From Tenacibaculum pelagium (GTDB lineage Bacteria; Bacteroidota; Bacteroidia; Flavobacteriales; Flavobacteriaceae): DNA of 64,000 bases. This document shows positions 22,226-31,373 of this stretch, in pieces. The position numbers and the translations under genes are program-made. Below the pieces are notes generated by a model. That model did no database searches. It worked only from the letters and a program-made list of their open reading frames with translations, and was not told where the DNA came from. The stretch spans positions 1 through 64,000 of the forward strand of contig NZ_JACGLS010000007.1 of the NCBI RefSeq assembly GCF_014062345.1, in the 5' to 3' direction. Positions within the stretch are counted from its first letter, which is position 1. Every line of letters begins with the position of its first letter.

Positions 22226-24613
22226 ATGGAAATAAGGCAACCTAAAAGCTTACAAAACATAGAATTACCATTACACCTTAACATTAGTTTTGAAAAGGTG
22301 TATGATATGTTACGTGGATATGCTAGTGAAGAACAAAAGGATCATCCTTTTTATGCTTCTGCTACTATCTTAGTAAAAGAAGTAGAAAAACATCCTGAAC
22401 TAATTAATGGTTTTTCTGACTTTTCTCTTTTAGAAAAACATGATGAAATTATTAATCTTTTATTAGAAGGTTTATTTCCAATAGCACTTACAGATAATGA
22501 AATTAAAGCTGCCACTATTCCATTTACTTTCACTTCTTTTAAGTTTACCAATCGTTTTGAAAATATCATAAAAAATGCTGGTAACGATTATGAGTTAAAA
22601 GTTCGAAATTTCGAAGAAGATTTAATGTACATTCACTCTTGTATATTAATTTTAAACATCGTTTATCAACATCCAGTAGATTTAAAAAGGCCTTTCTTTT
22701 TTGATATTCCAGATAAAAACTCAGGAATTATAAAACACTATCGTGTTGCTTTCAATGGCGACTTTATGGAAATTTATCCAAAAGAAAATGCACCAAAACT
22801 AACCAAAGAAGATATCGAGATGTTGTTAGATAATTTCAACAACATAGATGTTTGGAAAGAAAAATTTCCTCCAAACTCATATACTTTTAAGGGATTTGGA
22901 CTAATGAATTTATTTGATGTTACTGCTGACGAAACTATTTCTTCAGTTAGAAACACCTTGCTAGAAAAGCATGATAATAATATAAATGAAAAGCTTCAAA
23001 AAGATTTAAGTGAGTTTTTTAACATTAAAGATTTAACCACTGGTTTTTCAGTTTTTGACACCTCTAGAAAAACACTAGAATCTACTCGTGTAAAAAAATC
23101 AGAAAGTCTCATTTTAAACGATGAACGCTCTATTATGTGTAATCAGTTTTTCTGTAATCATATTCTAGAAAAAATATTTTGCAAAACTGAAGCTGTTACT
23201 ATTTCTGATGTTGAGAAATATGGAAGACAATCAAATCAAAACCCATTTTATAAAAGACTAAAAGAAAAAGGCATAGGTAGCCTTATATTAATTCCTATAA
23301 AAGCTTCTTCAAATAGCGATTTGGCCTTAGTTGAAATAGCTTCACCAAGACCGTATGAGCTAAACACAGTTAATCAACAAAAATTAAAAGATTTAATTCC
23401 TGTTTTTGAAGCTGCTGTTGAACGTTCGGCAGACGAACATCAAAATATTTTAGAAGCTACTATTCAAGAGCATTATACCTCAATTCATCCATCTGTAAAA
23501 TGGCGTTTTTACGATGCTGCAGAAAAATATCAAACAGATGTTTTTAATAAAATTGAGAATGTTAAAATTGATCAAATAGTTTTTGATGATGTGCATCCTT
23601 TATATGGACAGTCAGACATTAAAGGATCGTCTATTGCAAGAAACGAAGCTATTAAAGAAGATTTAACAACTCAACTTACTTTAGCTATTTCTGTTTTAAA
23701 AGAAGCTTGTAAATCGGAAGAATTACCTATCTACAAAGAACTAATGTTTCGTGTAGAAGAATATCTTTTAGAAGTAAAAAACGGCTTAAAAGCAGGAGAT
23801 GAAATTGGAATTCTTGACTTCTTAAAACAAGATATTTATCCTGTATTTAGTCATATTAAAGAAATCAATACTGATTTAGAAGTACTAGTTACAACCTACA
23901 TGGATCGCTTAGACCCTAATTTACATGTTGTTTATGAAAAGAGAAGAGCTTACGAGCATAGTGTTACACTTTTAAATGATAAACTTGCTAAGTTTATTGA
24001 TGCTAAACAAGAAGAAGCACAAGTAATGTTCCCTCACTATTTCGAACGTTATAAAACAGATGGTGTAGAGTATAATATGTATATCGGGCAATCGTTAACG
24101 AATGAAAAAAAATACGACGATTTATACTTATACAACCTAAGATTATGGCAATTACAGGTAATGTGCGAAATGGAAAACGTAGCTAATACAGCTCGAAAAT
24201 CTATGGAACACGATTTACAAGTAGCTTCATTAATTTTAGTACACAGTAATCCGTTAGCTATTAAATTTAGAATGGATGAAAAGCAATTTGATGTTGATGG
24301 CGCTTACAATATTCGATATGAAATTATTAAAAAACGTATTGATAAAGCACATATAAAAGGTACCGACGAACGATTAACTGTTCCTGGTAAAATTGCCATT
24401 GTTTACTCACAAGATAAGGATGCCCGTGAGTATTTAAAATACATTAAATATTTACAATCAAAGAACTTGTTAGGAGAAGTTGAAAACCTAGTGTTAGAAG
24501 ATTTACAAGGTGTTTCAGGATTAAAAGCATTACGTGCAGAAGTTATCTATCAAAAAGATTTTGATTCTGAAAAAACAATTACTATCGACGAACTGATTGA
24601 AGAGTTTAAGTAA
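22226..24613 (+). CDS. large GAF-domain protein
   Basis: A 795-residue cytoplasmic protein found as a single gene in flavobacteria. A helical N-terminal half precedes a GAF-like segment (about 290-400, with IGSLILIPIKASSNSDLALVEIASPRPYELNTVNQQKLKDLIP), followed by a long helical C-terminal half. There is no kinase, cyclase or HTH domain, so the output is unknown. Conserved next to der. Annotated by resemblance only; ligand unknown. Confidence 0.7.
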   Translation: MEIRQPKSLQNIELPLHLNISFEKVYDMLRGYASEEQKDHPFYASATILVKEVEKHPELINGFSDFSLLEKHDEIINLLLEGLFPIALTDNEIKAATIPFTFTSFKFTNRFENIIKNAGNDYELKVRNFEEDLMYIHSCILILNIVYQHPVDLKRPFFFDIPDKNSGIIKHYRVAFNGDFMEIYPKENAPKLTKEDIEMLLDNFNNIDVWKEKFPPNSYTFKGFGLMNLFDVTADETISSVRNTLLEKHDNNINEKLQKDLSEFFNIKDLTTGFSVFDTSRKTLESTRVKKSESLILNDERSIMCNQFFCNHILEKIFCKTEAVTISDVEKYGRQSNQNPFYKRLKEKGIGSLILIPIKASSNSDLALVEIASPRPYELNTVNQQKLKDLIPVFEAAVERSADEHQNILEATIQEHYTSIHPSVKWRFYDAAEKYQTDVFNKIENVKIDQIVFDDVHPLYGQSDIKGSSIARNEAIKEDLTTQLTLAISVLKEACKSEELPIYKELMFRVEEYLLEVKNGLKAGDEIGILDFLKQDIYPVFSHIKEINTDLEVLVTTYMDRLDPNLHVVYEKRRAYEHSVTLLNDKLAKFIDAKQEEAQVMFPHYFERYKTDGVEYNMYIGQSLTNEKKYDDLYLYNLRLWQLQVMCEMENVANTARKSMEHDLQVASLILVHSNPLAIKFRMDEKQFDVDGAYNIRYEIIKKRIDKAHIKGTDERLTVPGKIAIVYSQDKDAREYLKYIKYLQSKNLLGEVENLVLEDLQGVSGLKALRAEVIYQKDFDSEKTITIDELIEEFK

Positions 24614-24616
24614 CCT

Positions 24617-25036
24617 ATGAAACCGATTCTTAGAAATATTTCAGCCGTTATTATTGGATGGATTACAGGAAGTATTGTAAACATTTCTTTAGTAAATTTA
24701 GGACACAAAATATTTCCTATAGAAGGGATAGATTTAAGTGACATGAATCAGTTGGCTGAAATTATGCCAACTTTAGATACTAAGTATTTTCTTTTTCCTT
24801 TTTTAGCTCACGCATTGGGTACTTTGGTTGGAGCTGCTATTGCATGGAGTATCGCTTCTAACCATAAAATGAAACTTGCGCTTACAATTGGTGTACTTTT
24901 TTTGTTAGGAGGAATTATGGTTAACTATATGTTACCAGGACCTACTTGGTTCGCTATTACAGATATTCTTTTGGCCTATATCCCTATGGGGTATCTCGGT
25001 GGTAAGTTAGCTGAAAGAATTTCAGCTAAAAAGTAG
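24617..25036 (+). CDS. hypothetical membrane protein
   Basis: A 139-residue protein with four hydrophobic segments (about 5-28, 55-75, 82-105, 115-132), Gly/Ala rich, resembling small inner-membrane proteins annotated only as hypothetical in Bacteroidota. It starts 3 nt after the GAF gene and overlaps the convergent gene's end by 11 nt. Confidence 0.75.
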   Translation: MKPILRNISAVIIGWITGSIVNISLVNLGHKIFPIEGIDLSDMNQLAEIMPTLDTKYFLFPFLAHALGTLVGAAIAWSIASNHKMKLALTIGVLFLLGGIMVNYMLPGPTWFAITDILLAYIPMGYLGGKLAERISAKK

Positions 25037-26267
25037 ATAATAAGCTCGCTACTTCTCCAATAGCTCCTAACTCTCTTTCTTGATTATAAAAAGCAATTGC
25101 AAAAGCAGCAACACTTACTATAATTCCTATCATAAAAACAGTATAAGTAGTACGTAAAAGTTTATATTTTCTATTTAAAACCAATCCTAAAAAATATAAA
25201 TCTTTAGTAAGAGAATTGTATAAATAATCGCGGTCTTGCATCATCTCACTCATCCCCCATTCAAAATCAGGTAAATCCATTTGATGAAAATTTCCAAAGA
25301 ACAATAAATTCACTTTTTTGTTAGCTACGTCCTCCTTCGTAAATTTCCCTTCTGTTACATTAGGTCTTGTTGCTAAAATTGATAAAATGATAGACGTTAC
25401 CGTAAATGCTATAAAAATTAAAGAAGGAATAATTAAGTAATGGTTAGATGGATTATCTAATTTTGGAATTAATGTAGATAAAGCCATCGAGATAATAATT
25501 GCATTAACCGATAACAAAATATTAGCTTTAGTATCAGCAATATCACTTAAAGTAATATGGTTACGTAACGCAACTCGAAACATCGTTTCAATTCCACGTT
25601 CAGGTAATTCTATCTTATTTTTTTTAAAATCTAATTCTGCTTTCTTTTGCTTAATTTTTTGCGATTCTTGCTTTAATTTCTTTTGTTCTTTTAATAATTG
25701 AGCTAAATTTTTACTTTCAGTCTTGCTCCAATTTTTAGCAGCAAAATCTGTATAAAAACGATGATTTGTTAAAAACTGAATATTCTCTTCGTTCCATTTT
25801 GCATCAGAAACAACATGGTTTTTCGTTAGCTCCCACTCTTTTCTTAAAAGCGACGTATAGTCACTAAAATTTTTACTTCCTAAATGAGCACAATCGGCAT
25901 CTCTAATAATTTTTTCTAAATTAGATGACGGTTTTACCCCCATCTTTGTAGCTAAAATTAATTCAGAGATTTGCTTAATAACATCTTCTGAAACATTTTT
26001 ACTTTTAAAAAAATCTTCAGCAATCTTTGCACTTTCTTCTTCATGACCTTCAATTGATTTTGTATAACCTACATCATGAAACCAAGCAGTAAGCATTAAT
26101 ACATGAGCAGATTGCTCATCTATTTGCATTCCTTCTATCAACTCCTTAGTCTTCTCAACTACTCTTTGCGTATGAAAAACATTATGATATACAAACGAAG
26201 AATCTAATTCATCATTTAAAAGATTTATTACAAAATTCTCTACTTCAATTAATAAGTTTTCCATCAA
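25026..26267 (-). CDS. HD phosphohydrolase fused to a Pycsar-effector-like membrane domain (HD-PycTM)
   Basis: A 413-residue protein. The N-terminal HD domain (about 20-170) has His32, His64-Asp65 (WFHDVGY) and Asp123 (IRDADCAHLG). A Lys-rich coiled linker (190-225) follows, then a membrane module (about 230-400) opening with ALRNHITLSDIADTKANILL and three transmembrane segments, the signature of the PycTM family of cyclic-pyrimidine-gated effectors. No uridylate or cytidylate cyclase gene is adjacent, so this may be a stand-alone nucleotide-responsive membrane protein. The Pycsar link rests on family resemblance. Confidence 0.8.
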   Translation of the reverse strand: MMENLLIEVENFVINLLNDELDSSFVYHNVFHTQRVVEKTKELIEGMQIDEQSAHVLMLTAWFHDVGYTKSIEGHEEESAKIAEDFFKSKNVSEDVIKQISELILATKMGVKPSSNLEKIIRDADCAHLGSKNFSDYTSLLRKEWELTKNHVVSDAKWNEENIQFLTNHRFYTDFAAKNWSKTESKNLAQLLKEQKKLKQESQKIKQKKAELDFKKNKIELPERGIETMFRVALRNHITLSDIADTKANILLSVNAIIISMALSTLIPKLDNPSNHYLIIPSLIFIAFTVTSIILSILATRPNVTEGKFTKEDVANKKVNLLFFGNFHQMDLPDFEWGMSEMMQDRDYLYNSLTKDLYFLGLVLNRKYKLLRTTYTVFMIGIIVSVAAFAIAFYNQERELGAIGEVASLLSTF

Positions 26268-26362
26268 AAAAGGTTTTTGCTAAATTAAAAATAATATTTA
26301 ATTTCTGTTAAACGTAAGTTTCATGGGATTAGTACGACTACCTTAGTGTTAAATGCAATAAG

Positions 26363-26410
26363 ATATAGTACAGCGACAACACCTCAGTTGACGTTGTACT
26401 ATATTTTTTG
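26363..26410 (+). ncRNA. hairpin with T tract upstream of msrB (attenuator or sRNA terminator)
   Basis: A long stem (26363-26380 pairing with 26387-26404, 16 of 18 bases) with loop ACCTCA and then a T run. It is oriented toward msrB but no gene precedes it on this strand, so it could end a short RNA made from the divergent region or attenuate msrB transcription. Confidence 0.45.
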
Positions 26411-26458
26411 TCTAAATTTTTCATATTTTTAATTTTAACTAAAAGAAAGGATCTTGAT

Positions 26459-26917
26459 ATGCTAACATGGAAAAACATTATTCATTATGCTGTAAATGGA
26501 AATCTAACTCCCGATAAAAGAGTTGAGAAAACCAAAACAGAATGGAAAGAATTATTAACCCCTGAGCAGTTTAGAATTACACGTTTAAAAGGAACAGAAC
26601 GTCCTTTTTCTGGCGAATTATGTTCAGCTTATGATGAAGGCAAGTACAACTGTGTTTGTTGTAATACTCCTTTATTCGACTCAACTATTAAATTTAATTC
26701 AAGTTCTGGTTGGCCAAGTTTTACGCAACCTATTACAGAAAACGCGATTCAGTATCATAAAGATATAACTCTTGGAATGGTACGTGTTGAAGTTTTATGC
26801 AATACTTGCGATGCTCATTTGGGACACGTTTTCCCTGATGGCCCAGAACCAAGTGGATTACGTTACTGTATTAATTCTGAATCTATGCAATTAGAGAAAG
26901 GAGTAGAAAATGAATAG
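26459..26917 (+). CDS. msrB: peptide-methionine (R)-S-oxide reductase MsrB
   Basis: A 152-residue enzyme repairing Met-R-sulfoxide in proteins. Zinc ligands in CVCC and CNTC; SSGWPSF and GHVFPDGP motifs; catalytic Cys in RYCINS near the C-terminus. Start chosen at ATG 26459, preceded by AAAGAAAGG and before the conserved LTWKNII; the longer frame is not conserved-looking. No signal peptide, so cytoplasmic. It overlaps msrA by 8 nt. Confidence 0.95.
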   Translation: MLTWKNIIHYAVNGNLTPDKRVEKTKTEWKELLTPEQFRITRLKGTERPFSGELCSAYDEGKYNCVCCNTPLFDSTIKFNSSSGWPSFTQPITENAIQYHKDITLGMVRVEVLCNTCDAHLGHVFPDGPEPSGLRYCINSESMQLEKGVENE

Positions 26918-27449
26918 TAATAATATACAAATAGCTACTTTAGGTGGTGGATGCTTTTGGTGTACTGAAGCAATTTTTCAAGAAGTAAAAGGAATAACAA
27001 AAGTTGTTTCAGGATATTCAGGCGGAAATGCACCTGGTCATCCTACTTATCGCGAAGTGTGTTCTGGGTTAACAGGTCATGCAGAAGTTATACAAATTAC
27101 TTTTGATGCTCATATTATTTCTTATCAAGAGATTTTAATCATTTTTATGACTACGCACGACCCAACAACACTAAATCGTCAAGGAGCAGATCGTGGTACA
27201 GAATATCGTTCTGTAATTTTTTATCATAATGAAATTCAAAAAGAAATTGCAGAAACTGTTTCGAAAGAAATTTCACCATATTACGAAAACTCTATTGTTA
27301 CAGAAATAGCCCCTTTTGATGTCTTTTATGAAGCTGAAACCGCACATCAAGATTATTACAGAAGAAATCAAGAACAAGGGTATTGTAGCTTTGTAATAAC
27401 ACCTAAACTAACAAAATTGAGAAAATTACATGCTGATAAATTAAAGTAA
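26910..27449 (+). CDS. msrA: peptide-methionine (S)-S-oxide reductase MsrA
   Basis: A 179-residue enzyme repairing Met-S-sulfoxide. Catalytic GCFWCTE near residue 15, then YSGG, GHAE, and the closing AHQDYYRRN signature. Complements MsrB, with which it is translationally coupled (8-nt overlap). The next gene begins 1 nt later. Confidence 0.96.
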   Translation: MNSNNIQIATLGGGCFWCTEAIFQEVKGITKVVSGYSGGNAPGHPTYREVCSGLTGHAEVIQITFDAHIISYQEILIIFMTTHDPTTLNRQGADRGTEYRSVIFYHNEIQKEIAETVSKEISPYYENSIVTEIAPFDVFYEAETAHQDYYRRNQEQGYCSFVITPKLTKLRKLHADKLK

Positions 27450-27450
27450 G

Positions 27451-27702
27451 ATGATTAAATTATACGGAGCCGAAAGGTGTCATAAAACTAAATATTATAA
27501 AACATTTTTTGAAACGCGTAATCTAGATTACGCGTTTCTTGATGTTGAACAAAGCCTTCTTTTTGCTGAAGAATTACGTAGCTTATACGAAAACCGTAAA
27601 CTCAATTTCCCAACAATTACCATTGGTAAGAAAAAGCTAAGAAATCCGACAGATAAAGAATTAAACAAATGGTTAGATAAACTTAAAACTGAAGAGATAT
27701 GA
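27451..27702 (+). CDS. glutaredoxin-like protein
   Basis: An 83-residue thioredoxin-fold protein: KLYGAERCHKTKYYKTFF has the glutaredoxin layout with a single Cys (CxxK instead of CxxC), and NFPTITIGKKKLRNPT supplies the cis-Pro and GSH-binding-like loop. Probably a monothiol member, reductase or Fe-S related. It lies between msrA and a zinc-ribbon gene, in the same operon as the Msr enzymes. Confidence 0.75.
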   Translation: MIKLYGAERCHKTKYYKTFFETRNLDYAFLDVEQSLLFAEELRSLYENRKLNFPTITIGKKKLRNPTDKELNKWLDKLKTEEI

Positions 27703-27965
27703 ACTTAATTCAAAACCTTAAAAATTACTTTTCATCAAAATCAAAAGACAACACAACTTTAAAAGCTCCTGAAGGAATTTGCCCTAACTGCTGGGGGAAA
27801 CAGGAATGGGAAGGAGAATTTTACAAGAAAATTAAAGCCAACAACATAACCCCTGAACACAATACTTACGACAGCTTTATACACGAAGTAGCTTCGAAAC
27901 TCGATAAAATAACTTTAAAAGAAGACGTTTTAGTTTGCGAAACATGTAAAACATCTTATAAATAA
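27699..27965 (+). CDS. small zinc-ribbon-like protein
   Basis: An 88-residue protein with two CxxC pairs (ICPNCWGKQEWEG at about 27 and VCETCKTSYK at the C-terminus) that likely bind one zinc. Between them is a helical acidic segment. Function unknown. It overlaps the glutaredoxin-like gene by 4 nt, so it belongs to the msr operon. Confidence 0.65.
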   Translation: MNLIQNLKNYFSSKSKDNTTLKAPEGICPNCWGKQEWEGEFYKKIKANNITPEHNTYDSFIHEVASKLDKITLKEDVLVCETCKTSYK

Positions 27966-27977
27966 TTCTGTTAGTAC

Positions 27978-27985
27978 TACCTTTG
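27978..27985 (+). promoter_or_regulatory. -7 box of selO
   Basis: TACCTTTG, 4 nt before the selO ATG at 27990; a second case of a promoter abutting a start codon. Confidence 0.45.
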
Positions 27986-27989
27986 TAAA

Positions 27990-29555
27990 ATGAAGTTAAA
28001 CATTCAAGATACTTTTAATAAAGAACTACCTGCCGATAAAATTTTAGAAAACTCGCGTAGGCAAGTTTTAGATGCTTGTTTTTCATTTGTTACTCCTAAA
28101 AAAACAGCCAATCCAAAACTCATTCATGTTTCTAAAGAAATGCTAGAAGCTATCGGATTAACTTCTGAAAACGCTACATCAGAGGATTTTTTAAAGGTTT
28201 TTACTGGAAATACAGTTTTAGAAAATACACATCCGTATGCCATGTGTTATGGCGGACATCAATTTGGTAATTGGGCTGGTCAATTAGGCGATGGTCGTGC
28301 TATCAACCTAACTGAAGTTGTACACAATAATAAGTGTTGGGCAATACAATTAAAAGGGTCAGGTGAAACTCCATATTCAAGAACTGCAGACGGTTTGGCC
28401 GTATTGCGTTCTTCTGTTCGAGAATACCTGTGTAGTGAAGCTATGTTTCATCTAGGAGTTCCAACGACTAGAGCCTTATCATTAAGTTTATCTGGTGATG
28501 AAGTTTTACGAGATGTTATGTACAACGGAAATCCAGCTTACGAAAAAGGAGCGATTGTTTCTCGTTTAGCACCAAGTTTTATTCGTTTCGGGAATTTTGA
28601 GATTTTAGCTGCAAGAAAACAACATTTAATCTTACAACAATTAGCTGATTATACAATTAAGCACTTTTATCCTAAAATTACATCCGAAGGAAAACAAAAA
28701 CACCTTGATTTTCTAACGGAAGTTCGTAACCAAACTATAGATATGATTGTCCATTGGCAACGTGTTGGTTTTGTACACGGAGTAATGAATACCGATAACA
28801 TGTCTATCCTTGGGTTAACGATTGATTATGGTCCTTATGGTTGGTTAGAAGGTTATGATTTTGATTGGACACCTAACACTACCGATAATCAACATAAAAG
28901 ATACCGTTACGGAAATCAATTTCAAATTGGTTTATGGAATCTATTCAAATTAGCAAATGCCTTGTACCCGCTTATAGAAGAAGTTGAACCTTTACAAGAA
29001 ATCTTAGACAATTATTCTACCATTTATAATGCAAAATATCATCAAATGATGAAATCTAAAATCGGTTTATTTACTGAGGATAAAGATGATAAAGAGTTAA
29101 TTGGTAGATTAGAAGAAACTTTGCATTTATCAGAAACTGATATGACAATTTTCTTCAGAAACTTATCCAACATTACTTCAGAAGATAGCTTTGAAATTGC
29201 TTTTGATAAAATTAAGGGTGCTTTTTATTCGATCAATGAAATACAAGGAGAAATTATAAATCATTGGCAAGATTGGTTTAGTAGGTATTTCCAAAGATTA
29301 CAATTAGAAACCCTTTCTAATAAAGAGAGAAAAGAAAAAATGGACTTAGTAAATCCAAAATATGTATTGCGTAACTACATGGCGAAATTAGCTATCGACG
29401 ATGCGGATAAGGGAGATTATAAATTGATTGATGAATTATATCAATTACTTAAAAATCCATATTCCGAACAACCTGAATATGAAAAATGGTTTGCAAAACG
29501 ACCAGAATGGGCACGTCATAAAGTAGGTTGTTCTATGTTAAGCTGTAGTTCGTAA
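27990..29555 (+). CDS. selO: protein adenylyltransferase SelO (YdiU)
   Basis: A 521-residue pseudokinase-fold enzyme that transfers AMP from ATP to Ser/Thr/Tyr of redox proteins. Visible: YGGHQFGNWAGQLGDGRAI (nucleotide binding), IQLKGSGETPYSRTADG, and metal-binding NTDN with DYGPYGWLE. It ends with the family's SCSS-type tail, with Cys where eukaryotic SelO carries selenocysteine. Known SelO targets include glutaredoxin, and a glutaredoxin-like gene lies 0.3 kb upstream. Confidence 0.93.
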   Translation: MKLNIQDTFNKELPADKILENSRRQVLDACFSFVTPKKTANPKLIHVSKEMLEAIGLTSENATSEDFLKVFTGNTVLENTHPYAMCYGGHQFGNWAGQLGDGRAINLTEVVHNNKCWAIQLKGSGETPYSRTADGLAVLRSSVREYLCSEAMFHLGVPTTRALSLSLSGDEVLRDVMYNGNPAYEKGAIVSRLAPSFIRFGNFEILAARKQHLILQQLADYTIKHFYPKITSEGKQKHLDFLTEVRNQTIDMIVHWQRVGFVHGVMNTDNMSILGLTIDYGPYGWLEGYDFDWTPNTTDNQHKRYRYGNQFQIGLWNLFKLANALYPLIEEVEPLQEILDNYSTIYNAKYHQMMKSKIGLFTEDKDDKELIGRLEETLHLSETDMTIFFRNLSNITSEDSFEIAFDKIKGAFYSINEIQGEIINHWQDWFSRYFQRLQLETLSNKERKEKMDLVNPKYVLRNYMAKLAIDDADKGDYKLIDELYQLLKNPYSEQPEYEKWFAKRPEWARHKVGCSMLSCSS

Positions 29556-29594
29556 AAAATTGTACATTTAGAAGTAGAAATTACACACAACTAG

Positions 29595-30605
29595 ATGACA
29601 TACGAATTCAAAGAAATTATTCAGCAAGCTTTTCTCAATCAACAGGAAGAAATACAAAATGTATTAGCTACTGTTGTTGATTTAGATGGTTCTTCATACA
29701 GAAAACCTGGTGTTAGAATGTTATTGTCTTCCGACGGAAAAATGGTTGGTGCTGTAAGTGGTGGTTGTGTAGAAAAAGAAGTACAACGTAGGGCACAAAC
29801 AGTTTTTGCTGATGGAAGGTCTAAAATAATGATTTACGATGGTCGCTATCGTTTAGGTTGCGAAGGAATACTATACATTTTATTAGAACGAATAACAATT
29901 TCAACAGATTTTGTGAATGCTTTTTCTAACACTTTAAATAAAAGAGAATCATTTAGTATTGATTCTTTCTACCAAAAAAAAGATGAGTTTTTTGGTGATT
30001 TTGGTTCAATAGTTCAATTTAAAAACGGAAAAACACTTACTTTTTCTGAAAATAAAATTGACAAAAACAATCTAATATTTTCTCAAACACTTCACCCGTT
30101 ATTTAAATTATTAATAATTGGCGGAGAGCATGATGCTGTAAAATTGTGTACTCATGCTACTCAATTAGGTTGGGAGGTTGATGTAGTAACTTCAATAAAA
30201 GACCCGAAACAATTGTCAGATTTTCCGAATGCGAAATCAGTAGTGGCACAAACTCCTGAAATGATTGAATTATCTGATGTAAATGAACATACCGCTGTGG
30301 TAATTATGAATCATAATTTTACCTATGATTTAAGATGGTTGGTAAAATTACAAGAACAAAACCCAATTTACATTGGCATTCTAGGAGCTGCAAAACGTCG
30401 TGAAAAATTATTGAACGAATTGTTTGATTTCACTCCAGAAGTTACGGATGAGTTTTTAGAAAAAATTCACACTCCTGCTGGTTTAAATATTGGAGCAGAA
30501 ACACCTGAAGAAATTGCTTTGTCAATTTTAGCTGAAATACTATCGGTAGTTAGAAATAAAGAAGTCTTTTCTTTGAAAAAGATTACTGGTAGAATTCATA
30601 ATTAA
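29595..30605 (+). CDS. XdhC/CoxI family maturation factor
   Basis: A 336-residue protein. The N-terminal XdhC motif (VDLDGSSYRKPGVRMLL, then VSGGCVEKEV) is followed by a Rossmann-like C-terminal domain (LIIGGEHDAVKL; later IGILGAAKRREK and AGLNIGAETPEEIALSILAEI). XdhC proteins bind the molybdenum cofactor and insert its sulfurated form into xanthine dehydrogenase-type enzymes. No such enzyme is in the window, so its target lies elsewhere. The MocA-like gene starts 3 nt later. Confidence 0.9.
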   Translation: MTYEFKEIIQQAFLNQQEEIQNVLATVVDLDGSSYRKPGVRMLLSSDGKMVGAVSGGCVEKEVQRRAQTVFADGRSKIMIYDGRYRLGCEGILYILLERITISTDFVNAFSNTLNKRESFSIDSFYQKKDEFFGDFGSIVQFKNGKTLTFSENKIDKNNLIFSQTLHPLFKLLIIGGEHDAVKLCTHATQLGWEVDVVTSIKDPKQLSDFPNAKSVVAQTPEMIELSDVNEHTAVVIMNHNFTYDLRWLVKLQEQNPIYIGILGAAKRREKLLNELFDFTPEVTDEFLEKIHTPAGLNIGAETPEEIALSILAEILSVVRNKEVFSLKKITGRIHN

Positions 30606-30608
30606 ATT

Positions 30609-31181
30609 ATGAAAACCGCTATACTCATATTAGCCGCTGGAAGTTCATCTAGAATGGGAACTCCAAAGCAATTACTCCCTTATAAAAACACCACATTATT
30701 AGGTTACTCAATTGAACAAGCCAAACAGGTTAATGTTAAAAAAGTTTTTTGTGTTTTAGGTGCAAACGCAGAGATTATTGAGAAATCAATTGAAAATTAT
30801 CAAATTGAGACTATTTACAATCCAGATTTTAAAAACGGTTTGAGCTCAAGTATTGTTATCGGTATAAAAGATCTACAACACAATTTTGATACTATTCTAA
30901 TCATGTTAGCAGATCAACCAAATATAGATGCTATTTACTTAAACAAGCTTATAAAAACATCAGAAGAGAATCCATCAAAAATAATTGCTTCTAACTATCA
31001 AAACAAAATAGGAGTTCCTGCAATTTTTCCTAAAAAGTATTTTAATCAACTACTAGAATTAAAAGGAGATAAAGGAGCGAAAAATATTTTAAATAACAAT
31101 AAATCGGACATTATAAAAATGCTTCCTTTTAATTTAACAGATATCGATACAAAAGAAGATTATCAAAATTTAATTAGCTAA
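30609..31181 (+). CDS. MocA/MobA-like molybdenum cofactor nucleotidyltransferase
   Basis: A 190-residue nucleotidyltransferase: LAAGSSSRMGTPKQLLPY is the NTP-binding signature of the MobA/MocA family, with LADQPN as the metal-binding Asp motif. It probably makes the cytosine dinucleotide (MCD) form of the cofactor, matching the neighbouring XdhC-type factor. Length and coupling (3-nt gap) fit a two-gene maturation unit. Confidence 0.88.
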   Translation: MKTAILILAAGSSSRMGTPKQLLPYKNTTLLGYSIEQAKQVNVKKVFCVLGANAEIIEKSIENYQIETIYNPDFKNGLSSSIVIGIKDLQHNFDTILIMLADQPNIDAIYLNKLIKTSEENPSKIIASNYQNKIGVPAIFPKKYFNQLLELKGDKGAKNILNNNKSDIIKMLPFNLTDIDTKEDYQNLIS

Positions 31182-31369
31182 TGTATCCATATCACAATAA
31201 AATAAAACAACGAATCAAGAACGGAGAATTAGTTAAGTTTGAATATGTAGCCAAATACAAACAAATTTCACCTTGCCTTTTACTTTATTTTAATACCGAG
31301 CCTTATGTTCGACCAATTAGAGAGCACCGATTTGAAGAATATGAAGTATTTTTACAATCTAATGAATAA
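31181..31369 (+). CDS. small conserved hypothetical protein
   Basis: A 62-residue basic protein, MYPYHNKIKQRIKNGEL...VRPIREHRFEEY. Its ATG overlaps the last base of the MocA-like stop, so it is translationally coupled. Short proteins of this kind recur in flavobacteria; function unknown. Confidence 0.65.
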   Translation: MYPYHNKIKQRIKNGELVKFEYVAKYKQISPCLLLYFNTEPYVRPIREHRFEEYEVFLQSNE

Positions 31370-31373
31370 ACTT

